The notes: generated by a model not told the origin, from the sequence alone. Positions 1 through 10,973 are shown, counted from the first letter of the stretch. The stretch: 64,000 nucleotides of DNA from Owenia fusiformis (GCA_903813345.2 CAIIXF020000002.1:17799467-17863466), one strand, 5' to 3'. Program-made: numbers and translations.

Positions 1-158
1 TTCGGAAACAGCGAAATTTAGAGTGATGCCTCTAAATCTTACAACAGGACCTCCTTTCCAATGTCCAGACTGCCCAAAATCATTTAGTCAATTGGCAACG
101 TTCAGGTCACATTACAAGTGGCATTCCATGAAGGGATTGGTTGCATGTGATCAATGTG
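1..158 (+). CDS. C2H2 zinc-finger protein, internal exon (5' part outside window)
   Basis: The frame starting at base 2 is open from the window edge to base 158. It encodes one complete C2H2 finger (CPDC, 12 residues, H, 3 residues, H) at 62-126, a short linker, and the first half of a second finger (CDQC). It stops at a strong 5' splice site, G|GTAAGT, in phase 1. Joined to 3209-3311 and 20563-20632 it completes fingers two and three and reaches a stop, which supports the model. Such proteins usually bind nucleic acid in the nucleus; the target cannot be told from sequence. Later copies of this exon piece (see the 106-bp repeat) would read into an in-frame TAA if their donors were used, so base 158 is the donor that keeps the protein. 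The true start lies to the left of the window. Confidence 0.82.
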
Positions 159-379
159 GTAAGTCATATAAGATTTAACTCAAAATCATTTAGTCAATTG
201 GCAACGTTCAGGTCACATTACAAGTGGCATTCCATGAAGGGATTGGTTGCATGTGATCAATGTGGTAAGTCATATAAGATTTAACTCAAAATCATTTAGT
301 CAATTGGCAACGTTCAGGTCACATTACAAGTGGCATTCCATGAAGGGATTGGTTGCATGTGATCAATGTGGTGAGTCAT

Positions 380-1800
380 ACCAATGAATTTGACTGTAAC
401 AAGGGAATAAAACAGGGGGACCCCCTGAGTCCTCTTCTATTTAATATATATATATAAATTACATTATTAAAACATTAGATCTCAAAACAGACCCATTATT
501 AAATAATAAGCGAATTGGAAGCCTCCTTTTTGCTGATGACTTAGTAATTATCGCATCCTCAAAAGATGAAATGCAAACCAAATTGGACAAATTAGAAAAA
601 TACTGTGAAGAATGGCACTTAAATATCAACACTGATAAAACCAAAATTATGGTAATGAATAAAAATGGTAGACTTATTGATAATCACTTCTTTATAGGAA
701 ATTACAAAATAGAATCTGTTTCACGATACATTTACCTGGGAATGGAATTAAGCATAAGTGGGTCAATGAGACCTGCAGCCCAGCATATCAAAGACAAAGC
801 TGAAAAGGCAAAATTTAAATTATTAAGTCTAATTTCTAATGGTAATATGAAACCATCACTATGCTTAAAACTATTTGATCAACTCATAAAGCCCATATGC
901 CTCTATGGATCTGATATATGGGGTACGGGTATCTTAAACTCGAGTAAAATTAAAAAAGACCCACAATGGGCATTAGAAAAGGGATATGATGGAATAACAT
1001 TTGAATCTCTTCATATATCATTTATGAAATCGATACTCGGTGTTAACAGAAAGGCCAGTAATGACGCTACATGAGGCGATTTAGGTAGGTTTCCACTATT
1101 TATTTCTTTGTTTTATCAACAAATGAAATATCTTAATCATATTAACAATAAAGGAACCGACTCGCTTCTACGTGAAGCCCTTGAGGTAAATAAACAACTG
1201 ACAGATATGAATAAACAATCATGGCTCACGCACATCAATGATGTACTTAAATATATTTACAATGGTACTTCACCAAACTATTTAAACTTAAAACCAAGAG
1301 AAATTAAGAAATTACTGGAAAATAGATACATACAATTTTGGGAAACTAAAATAAAATCAAATAATGGTAAATTGAGGTTTTATAAGATAATAAAAGCAAA
1401 ATGGAACAAGGAACCCTACTTGGATTTAATCAAAAATGAAATAGACAGAAATAACTTGACAAAGCTAAGAATTAGCGCACATAAATTAGAAATCGAAACA
1501 GGTCGTTACACAAAACCAATTACCCCTATTGAAGAAAGAAAATGTTTAATGTGTAACAAGAAAACTGGTTCAGAATGTCATTACCTATTAGAATGCAATA
1601 AGTTAAAAGATGTTCGGTCAAGTTACATGGATAAAATAAAAAAACACTGTCAAAATTTAGAAAACATGAATAACGTGGAACATAAATTAATGTTTCTATT
1701 TAATTCAGAGGGAATAATATTAAATATACTAGCAAAATATATATCTAATATTTTTATCGAGAGAGAAAAAACACGAAATGCATCCAATAAAATCTTGTAA
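380..1800 (+). pseudogene. LINE ORF2 C-terminal half: reverse transcriptase end and CCHC knuckle, broken
   Basis: The translation shows the RT motif GIKQGDPLSPLLFN near 404-445, then the FADDLVII catalytic box (two Asp) near 529-552, a thumb-like region, and a C-terminal knuckle CLMC, 8 residues, H, 4 residues, C near 1540-1593. Two lesions are visible. An ATATAT run near 445-457 puts the QGDP part out of frame with the FADD part by 2 nt. A TGA at 1072-1074 interrupts an otherwise continuous frame in a GDLGRFPLF context and looks like CGA changed to TGA. The frame then runs on to the stop at 1800. The upstream endonuclease domain is absent, so the copy cannot move by itself. Confidence 0.88.
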
Positions 1801-1932
1801 TGATCAAGCACCCTTTGATTAGTTAAAATAGTACTATATAGATAATTAGATAAGCTTTTTCATTTTTTTTCTGTTTAAGCTGTACACTTTGCCCAAATGT
1901 GGGATACAAGTATAATAAAGCTCATAATAATA
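380..1932 (+). mobile_element. 5'-truncated LINE (non-LTR retrotransposon) inside the 106-bp array
   Basis: Unit three of the 106-bp array breaks at about 380 and resumes at about 1931-1932, so the 1.55-kb insert sits cleanly in one unit. The insert has the end of a reverse transcriptase, a long C-terminal part, about 130 bp of 3' untranslated sequence and an AT-rich tail (ATAATAAT). It lacks its 5' half, as is usual for LINEs. The target-site duplication is at most a few bases (ATA), so the exact ends are uncertain. The clade cannot be named safely; three other fragments in the window look like relatives. Confidence 0.85.
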
Positions 1933-2474
1933 TAAGATTTAACTCAAAATCATTTAGTCAATTGGCAACGTTCAGGTCACATTACAAGTGGCATTCCATG
2001 AAGGGATTGGTTGCATGTGATCAATGTGGTAAGTCATATAAGATTTAACTCAAAATCATTTAGTCAATTGGCAACGTTCAGGTCACATTACAAGTGGCAT
2101 TCCATGAAGGGATTGGTTGCATGTGATCAATGTGGTAAGTCATATAAGATTTAACTCAAAATCATTTAGTCAATTGGCAACGTTCAGGTCACATTACAAG
2201 TGGCATTCCATGAAGGGATTGGTTGCATGTGATCAATGTGGTAAGTCATATAAGATTTAACTCAAAATCATTTAGTCAATTGGCAACGTTCAGGTCACAT
2301 TACAAGTGGCATTCCATGAAGGGATTGGTTGCATGTGATCAATGTGGTAAGTCATATAAGATTTAACTCAAAATCATTTAGTCAATTGGCAACGTTCAGG
2401 TCACATTACAAGTGGCATTCCATGAAGGGATTGGTTGCATGTGATCAATGTGGTAAGTCATATAAGATTTAACT

Positions 2475-3208
2475 CAAAATCAATTTTGGTTCAATAGGTG
2501 GGAAATAGCAGTCAATGCTTTGAATTGACACCTGGTCATCTCAACCCCAAGTCAACTCAACAGAGGTAATAGCAACCCGAGGTCAAAGGTTATATTGGTT
2601 CAGTTGACTAAGGGTTGAGTCCATCAAGGGTTAGATGACTACCCTGGAAATTGGTATTTTTTTAAAGTGTGCATGATGCATTAAAAATATGTCTTTCGGT
2701 CAACCCTGCGCTAGAAGTGCCTCGCCAGATGTTATCAATTAGTCAGAAATGGACATCATATGAAAGTAAATAGCTACAAGCTGCCATATTGAATTGTGTG
2801 TACTTTAACCTAAATTAATACCGGGGATTTTTAATTAGGAAATTTGACAATGACTGGAATTAGTTCAACTCATTCAGCAAAATGAATTTTTATTTTAAAG
2901 TACAAAGCTTTTGAAATAAACCCTTTATAGCTTAATATATAGTAATTCTGTTCCACTCCATTAATATCCAGATATTACTCTAGGTCTGTATGTTTACTAC
3001 CATGTAATAGATAAATGTAAACTTGCAATTACTTGTAAAACTATTAGGTTTATGATATTGTAGCAATTGCCTTGAAATACTTAAAAAGCTTGTTTCTACA
3101 TCTTATTAATAAATATTAAGTCGGTAGTCTGCTGCGTATTTGATATTTAACCCAGTTCTCTGGTCAACCTTCGTACTTGTTAATGTTTGCAAAATTCTTA
3201 ATTTCCAG
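2475..3208 (+). other. intron of the zinc-finger gene, no gene seen
   Basis: Unique-looking AT-rich sequence between the end of the 106-bp array and the next exon. It ends with a standard 3' splice site (TTTCCAG at 3202-3208). I see no open coding region or clear repeat. Confidence 0.6.
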
Positions 3209-3311
3209 ACAAGGAGTTTACATTGAAAAGCAGACTTAAGCTCCACAAAGAATCTAACCATGGCCCCACTATATACCACTGTTCAAAGTGTTGCAAGCAC
3301 TTTTCAACAAA
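3209..3311 (+). CDS. C2H2 zinc-finger protein, second visible exon
   Basis: The exon is bounded by TTTCCAG before 3209 and AA|GTAAGT after 3311. Joined in phase 1 to base 158, the codon GAC is made across the splice and finger two becomes CDQC-D, 12 residues to the first His, then H-4-H. The exon continues with a second CxxC (CSKC) and ends in phase 2 inside finger three. Its 103-nt length fits both phases. The next exon, which supplies the two His of finger three, is at 20563. The intron between them is 17.25 kb and carries three serpin genes on the other strand. Confidence 0.82.
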
Positions 3312-3359
3312 GTAAGTATACTCATATTAAAATGTGTAAAAATATGCCTATATGTTTGA

Positions 3360-4325
3360 ATTTTGTATGATGATGCCTAGGGACAAAGTAGATTTCTTCG
3401 AGAGAGAGTTTTCAAGATGGCAGCTGAATTTCAAAATGGCTGCCATTTTTTATAAAAACAGTAATCTTTGATAACTCAAATACTAGTTGATGGATCTGAT
3501 TCATATGCTGATGCCTAGGGACAAAGGAGCTTCGCTGAAGAAGGAATTTTCAATATGGCCGCTCAATTCAAAATGGCTGCCATTTTATGTAAAAAATGTA
3601 ATCTTTGATAACTCAAATACCAGTTCACGGATTTGGTTCAAATTTTTTACGTTGATGCCAAGGGACAAAGGAGGTACGCTGTAGAAGAGATTTTCAAAAT
3701 GGCTGCTATAAAATGGCAACTATTTTTCAGAAAAATGTAATCATTGATAACTCAAATACCAGTGAACGGATTTTGTTCAAATTTTATATGATGATGCCTA
3801 GGGACAAAGTTAGATTTGTTGAAGAAAGAATTTTCAAGATGGGGGCTGAATTTCAAAATGGCCACCATATTGATAACTTATAGTTGATGGATTTGGTTCA
3901 AATTTTATATGCTGATGCCTAAGGACAAGGAGCTACGCTGAAGAAGAGATTTTTAAAATGGTTTTGAATATCAGAATGGAAGAAAACGTAATCTTTGATA
4001 ACTCCATTACCAATGAATGGATTTGGATCAAATTTTATATGCAGGCGATGCCTGGGACACAGAAGTTCTGTTCGAGAAAGCTTTTTAAAATGGCAGCTGC
4101 CGAATTCCAAAATGGCTACCATTTTTTGTAAAAAAAGGAATGTAATCTTTGATACTCAAATGCTAATTGACGGATATGGTTGAAATTTTATATGTTGATC
4201 CCTAAGGACAAACAAGCTCTGCTCAAGAAGGAATTTTGAAGATGGCCAGTCCACTAATAATCAAAATATGTTTTGTTCAGTGGGATTTGCTATTCCGTGG
4301 AGTTGCTGTTTTACTAGTTGACCAT
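3360..4325 (+). repeat. about 140-bp tandem repeat with AATGGC(T/C)GCCATTTT palindromes
   Basis: The word GATGCC(T)AGGGACAAAG recurs near 3372, 3510, 3654, 3793, 3914, 4048 and 4195, so there are about seven diverged units of 121-147 bp. Each unit has GATAACTCAAATACCAGTT and a palindromic AAAATGGCNGCCATTTT-like stretch. The block ends near 4280-4320 with GGGATTTGCTATTCCGTGG, which also closes related copies near 19,637 and 43,487, so this is a dispersed family. ORFs here are by-products of the repeat. Confidence 0.8.
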
Positions 4326-4766
4326 GGAAATGATTTGGTTCTTTGTAAAGGGCATTGTGTTAAAATGTCAGACCTTCTTCAAGGATTTATGTCTTTGTAC
4401 ATAAAATATTACAAGCTGAAGTCAATCAGATGCCAGTTATAGAATTTATTCAATGATTATGCTGGTGATTAAGTAAGAGTGATTAAGTAATATAATAGAA
4501 CAACTATTTCATTCTATATTTTTATTGAACCTGTATATCTTTACAATTACATGTAGAAATATTCTATAAATCCTAAAAGGTAACAAAGAAGTATTTGCTT
4601 CAATACAAGTGAGATATTTGTAAAGTTGGTCAAATGATTCTTAAATAGATTTGTAATATCGAAGTTCTGTTTTATAGATTGGTTCAACATGCAGGCATGT
4701 GTTAGTTGGATGCTGTTTTTTATTTTCAATTTTAGATACATCACATGTGATTTGCAAAAAATCGTT
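4326..4766. other. AT-rich intronic sequence, no gene seen
   Basis: Sequence between the 140-bp repeat block and the stop codon of serpin A. It is the 3' flank of serpin A and intron of the zinc-finger gene at the same time. No coding similarity seen. Confidence 0.5.
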
Positions 4767-7700
4767 TCAACATTTATTTGTACACTCCTTCACGCGACAA
4801 TCGATCTTGCATTTTTTGTAAGCTTTCATTAAGCCTACCCAAGTGGGGCATTTCCCATTCCTGGCCTTGTTGGCTTTGTCCGTTCGCTTCTTATTTGCTT
4901 CAAAGCATTTAATCCTACATTTATCTCTGCATTTGTCTAGATTTCCTCCTATGTAAATATATGAGGCATTATTAATTATTAAAGTTAATCATGGTGATCG
5001 AGGATGGTTGAAATTGACTGTATATTTTAAGAAATTATAATTGAACTTCTATTATGTCAAAGGTGAAATATTGTTATATAGTCCCAATATTTTTGTGGAT
5101 GGTGGTCAGTATTTGGTGTTTGGTGGGTGATGGTCATGGTCTGGCATTTGGTCTTTGGTGTCTGTAACAAATGGCATGTAGTGACATTTTGCATATTAAT
5201 GTCTAGTTAGTTGTTTTTTAGCATTTCATGTTTCACAAGGTCTTAAATTTCTCAATTAGCACTTAATGGTCATTGATCCAACACAGAATTACATGAATAA
5301 GTACAACCGGGTATAATTGTCAAATAATTGTGTTACCATTGCATACAGCCTTCTGCACCTCCTTTGGATGGGAAACCTTCCCAAAGAATAAAATTGGTCC
5401 AGGAATAGTTTTCATTGCCCATCCATCCACTTCCTCTTTCACCTCCCTGATGAGGAACAGGAATGGTCGGTCACATTTGACAGTTGCAGGATCAGGGATA
5501 TAACCTGATCTCCCTCCTATTACGTTAGTAACTGCAGAAGCCTCGGTACCTGTAGTCAGATGTAGCACATTATACATTATTGACAAAACAACACATTTGA
5601 CACCTTTAACTTTGTGACACAAATACAATTTTATGTCACCACAAGTGGTGGTGTTACAGTATTGTTAAAGTCTCAAAATTTTTGTGGACAGTATATTGCA
5701 TTTGGAGGACAGCATTCTACATCTGTAACAAATGGCAGGTAGTAACATTTTGCCTCTTAATGCCTTGTAGTAAATGACATTATGCAGTAAATTTTAGAAC
5801 ATGCTTCATATAAAATCCACCCCAAAATCCATATACAAATGGGTGATAGGAACATTTCACAGATCGATCACAGTCATTTAATTCTTTCAGATATTTGTTG
5901 GTTGGCTGTGTTCATGTAACGCTTTTCAATTTCACTACATCACTACATGTCTCCAAATATTGGTGAGACAAAATGTATACAAATTTATAGGAAAATTATT
6001 GATTGACCCTCATGCATAGTATTCTATTGAAGAGTAAATACACTGTACAGCTCAACAGAATGTATGTAATGTTACCAAAAAGTGTGTTAACACTGATAAA
6101 GTCAACAAATACTGTACCACCGTTTAATTTTGCGAGATTCAATTTCGTGTATTTTGAGAAAACAAGATTCCGCAGCTATTAAATTTTGTGAACTTCACTA
6201 AGTACACCTACTAGTATGTCATGGTCAACGACACGCTGTACCTTAACCTCTATTACATCATAATTTTTGGTTTATTAGATCTATAAAGCCATTGTAACAG
6301 ACATTATGACTTTGTATCCCATTTATCGCCAAAAAACACTTGACAAACATTTTACAAAACATGAAATGCAATGAAGTCACAAGTAATAAAAAATTTCACA
6401 AATCCCTGGGATTTAATTGACGATTTCGCGAAGATTAAATTTTTGGGATTTTACCACAATCACGAAAAGTGCGAAACTAAATCGCACGCAAAAAAATACC
6501 AGGAGTACAGTAAGTGGAAAGGGGAATTCTAATTGTGCAAAGGTTCTCTTTAATAAAAGGAGTTTTCAAATATAAATATCCTTCCTTGATATATGTTTAG
6601 ATTCAACTTTACCATCTTCATTGATAACCACTGCTGCCTCATGTAGAACAGTTGAGACATCCACTCTGGGATCAGAACTGAAACCATCCAGATTAACACT
6701 TGCAGAGAACAACTCGTCCATTCCCATAGCTTCCAGAATGGAGTGAAGCTCGTAGTTCTCCCTGGACTCAAATCTTGGCACATGTAAATATGTAGGTGTA
6801 GGCCAATACTGGAGCTCATCTGAATATTTAATTGCATATTACATGTTATAATTCACCATCATATTCCTTTCTCTCAAGATCTTCACTTATGCAGCCCTGT
6901 CAACTTGGGAACATCGAATATGAGGGACTTACAAATGTAGAACACCTTCCTTCAAAAATTTCGAAGCAAGTGCATGACATATACTCATGTTTCAATCCAA
7001 ATGCGTGACATATACAGAATTCGCATGAAAAGTCCGAACGGAATGCGATCGTTTTTTTTTGGCATTCGTTTTTTACCGTATCAGCTTGTAAAAAGCAGAT
7101 TTTTTAAATATCAACATAATGCGTGATTTCCGTGACATTTTAGCATAAATTTTTGACAATCGTACCTAATGCGTGAGGGTTGACAGGGCAGCCTATGTTT
7201 CATTAGTACAACAGACGAAATGCCAGCTGGGGTATATGATATAGAAGTCTTGGGATTAGAGTACACTGGATCATGCCAGTCAAGTCACTCTCGTGATTTG
7301 GTGAACTAAATTCTCTTAAAAGAGTAATCAAAAAAATCTGAAAAATAACGCATCGTCAATGCAATGGTTATCGTTTGACTAGATACAATTAATTTGAAAA
7401 ATATATACAGGGTGGTCCAAAAAAATGGGACACTCATCACACTTTCAAAAATAAATATTTATTTTCTTGGTTGAAACATATCATATTATATACCAATGGA
7501 TAGGGAATTTACTCATCTTTAATTTGGTACATCATTTATTTAAAATAATAAAACTTTGTTTTTGCAAGTTTTGGAAAACCCGTTTTGAAATGAAAATGAC
7601 ATCATTTATTTATATTATGGACGTTGGTTGACAGACATTATAATAAATTCCCTATCCGTTGGTATATAATATGACACGTTTTCGTCAAGAAAATCAATAT

Positions 7701-8915
7701 TTTTGAAATACGAGTGTCCCATTTTTTTGGACCACCCTGTATGTATTTTTACATGATTTTTTAGTAAACCAAACTAACACTGTCTTTTGCTCTTGCTACC
7801 ATATCATCTTTGGAATGAAATGAAACATCTATGAAACCCTCATTGGATTTGTACTTAGTTCTCTCGATATCATAGTTATAAAATGAAAAATGAAATTCCA
7901 TATTTTATCTACAGGTACAATTGGTCAGAGAGAAAAAATGTTGAATTTTAGAGTTCACCTAATTATAAGTGATCATTAAGAGTGTGGTGGTCTAAGACAT
8001 TAAAATTGACCTAGTGATCGTTCATTAAAAGATTCATAACATACCTAAAGCTTTCGCAAGTTTTTCGTGTGTGAGTTTGTTTTGAAGGTCATTAATAGCA
8101 TCTTTGGCATCTGGGAGAATAATAACCATGCGAATGTCTACACTTCCATCATTTTTTCCTACTACATACGGCAGTTCAAGAAATTGTGCTTTGAGATCAT
8201 TATCGTAGTAATGGTTAAACAGATCTTCTTGATACATCATGTTAACATTGATTTTGCCACCAGATTCAGTTGTGAAACTCTCAACAGATGTATCGGATAT
8301 GTCAAACTTGTTGAGCCAGTTGCCTTTGAAGTAAATAGCATTAATTAGCACCATGACTGTAATTGAATTAATTGAACTTGGATGTAGCACACTTGGTATC
8401 ATTGTGTTGGTCTGCTTTGACACCCAGGCGTTTATGATTGCACGGCTTGCAGCTGCATCTCTGTAATCAAGCCCCTCAACAGTGGCATTATAATATTTGG
8501 CTATGTCTCTTTTAAAACGCCCATTTACAACTAAAGTCTGATCAGGATATAGCTTGTTAGCTGACTCAAGAATTGGTCCTCCTACGCCTCCATAAAGATT
8601 TTTATCAAAAAATTGGTATGTGTCGTGAAGACATTTCTTCAGACCGGTTGTATAGAGTACATCCTCCATTTGAGATTTTGTCTTCCCTTTGGCTCCAAGC
8701 ATCAACATAGACAAAGCAGTTGTAATGCTAATTGGACTGAAGAAGACATTTTCATTTGGATGGCTTGCAGATAACTCCATATACATATCAATCCCAAATT
8801 TGTTTATTGCTGCTGATAATTCTTCTTTACATAGTGCCGCATGTGCCACATTGTTCCTCCCAGATAGGGAACTTTGAATCCAAAGCATTACAGTTAGTTT
8901 CAGTAAGCTTTTCAT
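4767..8915 (-). CDS. secreted serpin A with cysteine-rich C-terminal tail (4 exons)
   Basis: Exons (- strand order): 8045-8915, 6613-6819, 5337-5549 and 4767-4948. All have GT-AG borders in phase 1 and sum to 490 aa. I chose the ATG at 8915 because it begins a signal peptide (MKSLLKLTVMLW) matching paralogues B and C; an upstream in-frame ATG exists at 8948. The serpin body shows NVFFSPISI (57-65), NAIYFKGNW (192-200), the hinge DGTEASAVT (359-367) and DRPFLFLI (386-393). Hinge chemistry fits an inhibitory serpin; the candidate cleavage site is Arg373-Ser374 (GGRSG), suggesting a trypsin-like target. Exon 4 adds a basic tail with Cys at 437, 441, 445, 464, 477, 481, 486 and 490, plus Cys429 just before the splice. 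With Cys29, 95 and 385 this makes 12. N143 (NAT) may be glycosylated. The gene lies inside a zinc-finger intron on the opposite strand. Tail function unknown. Confidence 0.93.
5062..5210. repeat. short dispersed repeat, TGTCACCACC family (degenerate copy)
   Basis: Lies in intron 3 of serpin A. It shares the words TTTTTGTGGATGG, TCTGTAACAAATGGCA and GTGACATTTTGCAT with copies at 5632, 24690 and 54231. The best copy (54231) starts with TGTCACCACC and ends with GGTGGTGACA, so the family looks like a small inverted-repeat element. Confidence 0.5.
5632..5768. repeat. short dispersed repeat, TGTCACCACC family
   Basis: Second copy in serpin A, in the intron between exons 2 and 3. It begins TATGTCACCAC and ends in GTAACATTTTGCCTCTTAATGCC, with TCTCAAAATTTTTGTGGA inside. 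Same order of words as the copies at 5062, 24690 and 54231. Confidence 0.6.
6894..7193. repeat. CACGC/GTTGACAGGG dispersed repeat
   Basis: In intron 1 of serpin A. Starts CCCTGTCAACTTGGGAACA and ends GAGGGTTGACAGGGC, with repeated ATGCGTGA(C/T) words between. Related blocks are at 35650, 46827 and 50551, and a looser one at 44027. The ends form an inverted repeat, so this is probably a non-autonomous DNA element family of unknown class. Confidence 0.65.
7408..7739. mobile_element. 332-bp MITE with TA duplications, Tc1/mariner type
   Basis: Termini are CAGGGTGGTCCAAAAAAATG on the left and its exact reverse complement on the right, flanked by TA on both sides. The inverted arms continue, with mismatches, for about 110 bp each. 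TA duplication and CAGGG ends fit Tc1/mariner-mobilised elements (family knowledge). No coding capacity. It sits in intron 1 of serpin A. Confidence 0.85.
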
Positions 8916-9078
8916 ATCATGAGTTGTTAATTTGCTCAAATTTAACATCCAGTTGCTTTACTTAGTTTTGCGTCTTTCCTATTATTAAAATGAAATGTTT
9001 TGCAAAGCATATACAGGAATATATTTAACATCAGCAGGATGTTATTTATACTGTTTTATTGTTTATAAGTTGTTTATA

Positions 9079-9093
9079 CAGCATACGTGCGTA
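9079..9093 (-). promoter_or_regulatory. shared upstream motif of serpin A (TACGCACGTATGCTG on - strand)
   Basis: The motif TACGyACnwATGCTG occurs once upstream of each of the three serpins, here 164 bp before the ATG of A. It is followed downstream by TATAAA-like words and ACAATAAAA. Conservation amid diverged flanks suggests a promoter element, but shared ancestry by tandem duplication could also explain it. Confidence 0.45.
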
Positions 9094-9207
9094 ATGACCT
9101 ATAAAATATATCATGTTGTACTTAGCAAGATCTAAGTGTAGGAAATATTGAACAGAATGTGTTCTTGTGATATTACATGTCCATTTGACCTAATAAATAT
9201 TATTTTA

Positions 9208-10261
9208 CCAGGTTCAATAAATTCATGCAAAAACATTCTAACTTTTTTTATTTTTCAATGTTTTCCTCACAAATCATAGAAAAATACCTACTCATTGAAA
9301 AAAAAAGAATTACTTTGTTCTGATTGGTCAAAAATTATGGTTGCAATGGTAATTGGTAAACCGTGTTTTGGTCACGTGGGGCAATTTATGACGTGAAAAG
9401 AGTTTAATTTAAATTGAATTCTTGTTATTTATTAGTTGCACATTAGGTACACTCTATAAAACATTGTCTTTTCAAATTGAAGTTCCTATCAAGCATGTCA
9501 CTTCATTAAATGCATAGTTCCTGGCATTTCACACATTCTTCGTATTGAGCCCTAAAGCCACAAAGGAATTTAGTGTGCCACCTTAAGTGACCTCTACAAA
9601 AGAAACAGCCTGAAATTACGCCCTTCTCCAAGCTATTTCACCAAGATAATGCCCCATGTCATCAAGCAAATATGGTTCAGGATACCACCCGAGATACCCT
9701 ACAGATGGAGATTTTAGACCAGGCTGCATACTCCCCTGATGAGGCTGTATTGGACTTTGGGGTGTTCAATAGGATGAAAGATGAACTGAGAGGTGATCAT
9801 TATGCAAGCATGATAGACTTCACTGCAGCAGTGCAGAGTGCAAATGCGCACTAAATTCCCTTGACAATGTGGCTTTAGGGCTCAATATGAAGAATGGATG
9901 AATGGCCAGGAACTATGCATCCAGTATATAAAGTAGAATATTTTGAGCATTAATGAAGTGACATGCTTGTTAGGAACTTCAATGTATAAATACAATATTT
10001 TATTGAGTGTACCTAATGTGCAACTAATAAATTACAAGAGTTCAATTAAAGTTAAACTTTTTTCACGTCATAAATTGCCTGGCTGACCTAAACACGGGTT
10101 ACCAATTACCATAGCAACCATAACCTTTGACCAATCAAAACAAAGTAATTTTTTTTTCAATGAGTAGGTATTCTTTCTATGATTTGTGAAAGTTTCAAGG
10201 AAAAACATTGAAAAATAAAAAAAATTAGAATGTTTTTGCATGGACTTATTGAACGACCTGG
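9208..10261 (+). mobile_element. mariner-like element remnant with arms over 250 bp
   Basis: Inverted arms: left starts CCAGGTTCAATAAATTCATG, right ends as the near reverse complement (ATTGAACGACCTGG). Similarity runs inward to about 9,550 and 9,880 with indels, through words such as TTGACCAATCAAAACAAAG and its complement. The centre carries a transposase piece. Target duplications are not clear. It lies just upstream of serpin A, in the A-B spacer, within the zinc-finger intron. Confidence 0.75.
9636..9854 (+). pseudogene. transposase fragment, Tc1/mariner (IS630) superfamily
   Basis: A 73-codon open stretch reads FHQDNAPCHQANMVQD near its start, YSPD in the middle, then LDFGVFNRMKDELRG. 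The DNAPCH and YSPD...DFGVF words are the second and third catalytic regions of mariner-type DDE/D transposases. About the last fifth of a transposase is present; the DNA-binding domain and first catalytic Asp are missing, so it is inactive. Confidence 0.75.
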
Positions 10262-10973
10262 GAAATTACAGTGTATTTTAATAACATGTCTTCATTCTAG
10301 TATGCTTATCAGCGTATGCCAGGAAAAGGCCAATTTTATTACAAGTTAGTCAATGCTTAGTAGATGGCAGCCTGAAATAGTAATGTGAAAAATTGTTTCG
10401 ATCCTGTATTCTTCTCGTCAAATGAAACCTCCTTTTCTTTTTCTTTAGGTTTTTATGCCAATGATACGAGACCAAATGAGGATGTAACTATGGCCAGATT
10501 TATTTGATTTGTAAATGATGTACAATATAATCAAACACCCGATACATTCACCATATATTGTAAATTATATATTTTAGGCAAAAATACTGGCAGATTGGGC
10601 AAATTCTGAAATTTTGGATGCCATTTAATTTGGCAGATTGACCCATAGTTAAGAGCTAAAATGTAATGAAAATGAGATAACAATCAAAGTATTGAAAGAA
10701 TTCATAATGCTACTTAAGATCCAAGGGCTAAGAGTTAAGGTCCCAGGGATTTAAAAAAATTAGTAGAGCCGTGATGTATCAACCCGTCAAATCCGCAAAA
10801 TTAAAACAATCTACAGTTAGTAGTACACTAACATTGTCATTTCTTAGTTCAAATTTATATTCTGATCCTAGTCTTTTTATCCCACTTTTTCCGTGTTATA
10901 TTGTTGTCACCTTGTGCCGATGGTGTGCATGCTTGTGTGCGTGTTCTTGGGCAGGTGCCACAAAACATATGGT
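10262..10973. other. serpin A-B spacer, no gene seen
   Basis: AT-rich sequence between the mariner remnant and the stop codon of serpin B. Short open frames here lack recognisable similarity. It forms the 3' flank of serpin B. Confidence 0.5.

Larger units (their letters stand above)
75..2474 (+). repeat. 106-bp tandem array of zinc-finger exon end plus 5' splice site
   Basis: Units start with CAAAATCATTTAGTC at 75, 181, 287, then (after a LINE) at 1945, 2051, 2157, 2263 and 2369, an exact 106-bp step. Each unit contains most of the zinc-finger exon, its GTAAGT donor and about 23 bp of intron. The unit has no 3' splice site. CAAAATCA occurs once in the exon (75) and once in the intron after the last unit (2475), so the array most simply arose by duplication between these two 8-bp matches. 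Units look identical to the eye except for GTGAGT in the third copy, which the LINE interrupts. All but the first copy lie in intron sequence. Confidence 0.9.

Noticed and set aside
2028-2452. Repeated GTAAGT sites as donors of extra zinc-finger exons
   Set aside because: The repeated unit has no 3' splice site and reading past the first donor gives TAA, so the later copies cannot encode added fingers.
3487-4442. Several 60-68 codon frames on both strands
   Set aside because: They lie in the 140-bp repeat block or at its end module; frames do not persist across units.
8913-8948. Upstream ATG of serpin A at 8948
   Set aside because: Starting there would put 11 polar residues before the signal peptide; B and C start directly with the signal peptide, so 8915 is preferred.
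8067-8965. Open frames on the + strand opposite serpin A (likewise opposite B and C)
   Set aside because: Antisense shadows of conserved serpin codons; the same shadows recur in the paralogues.
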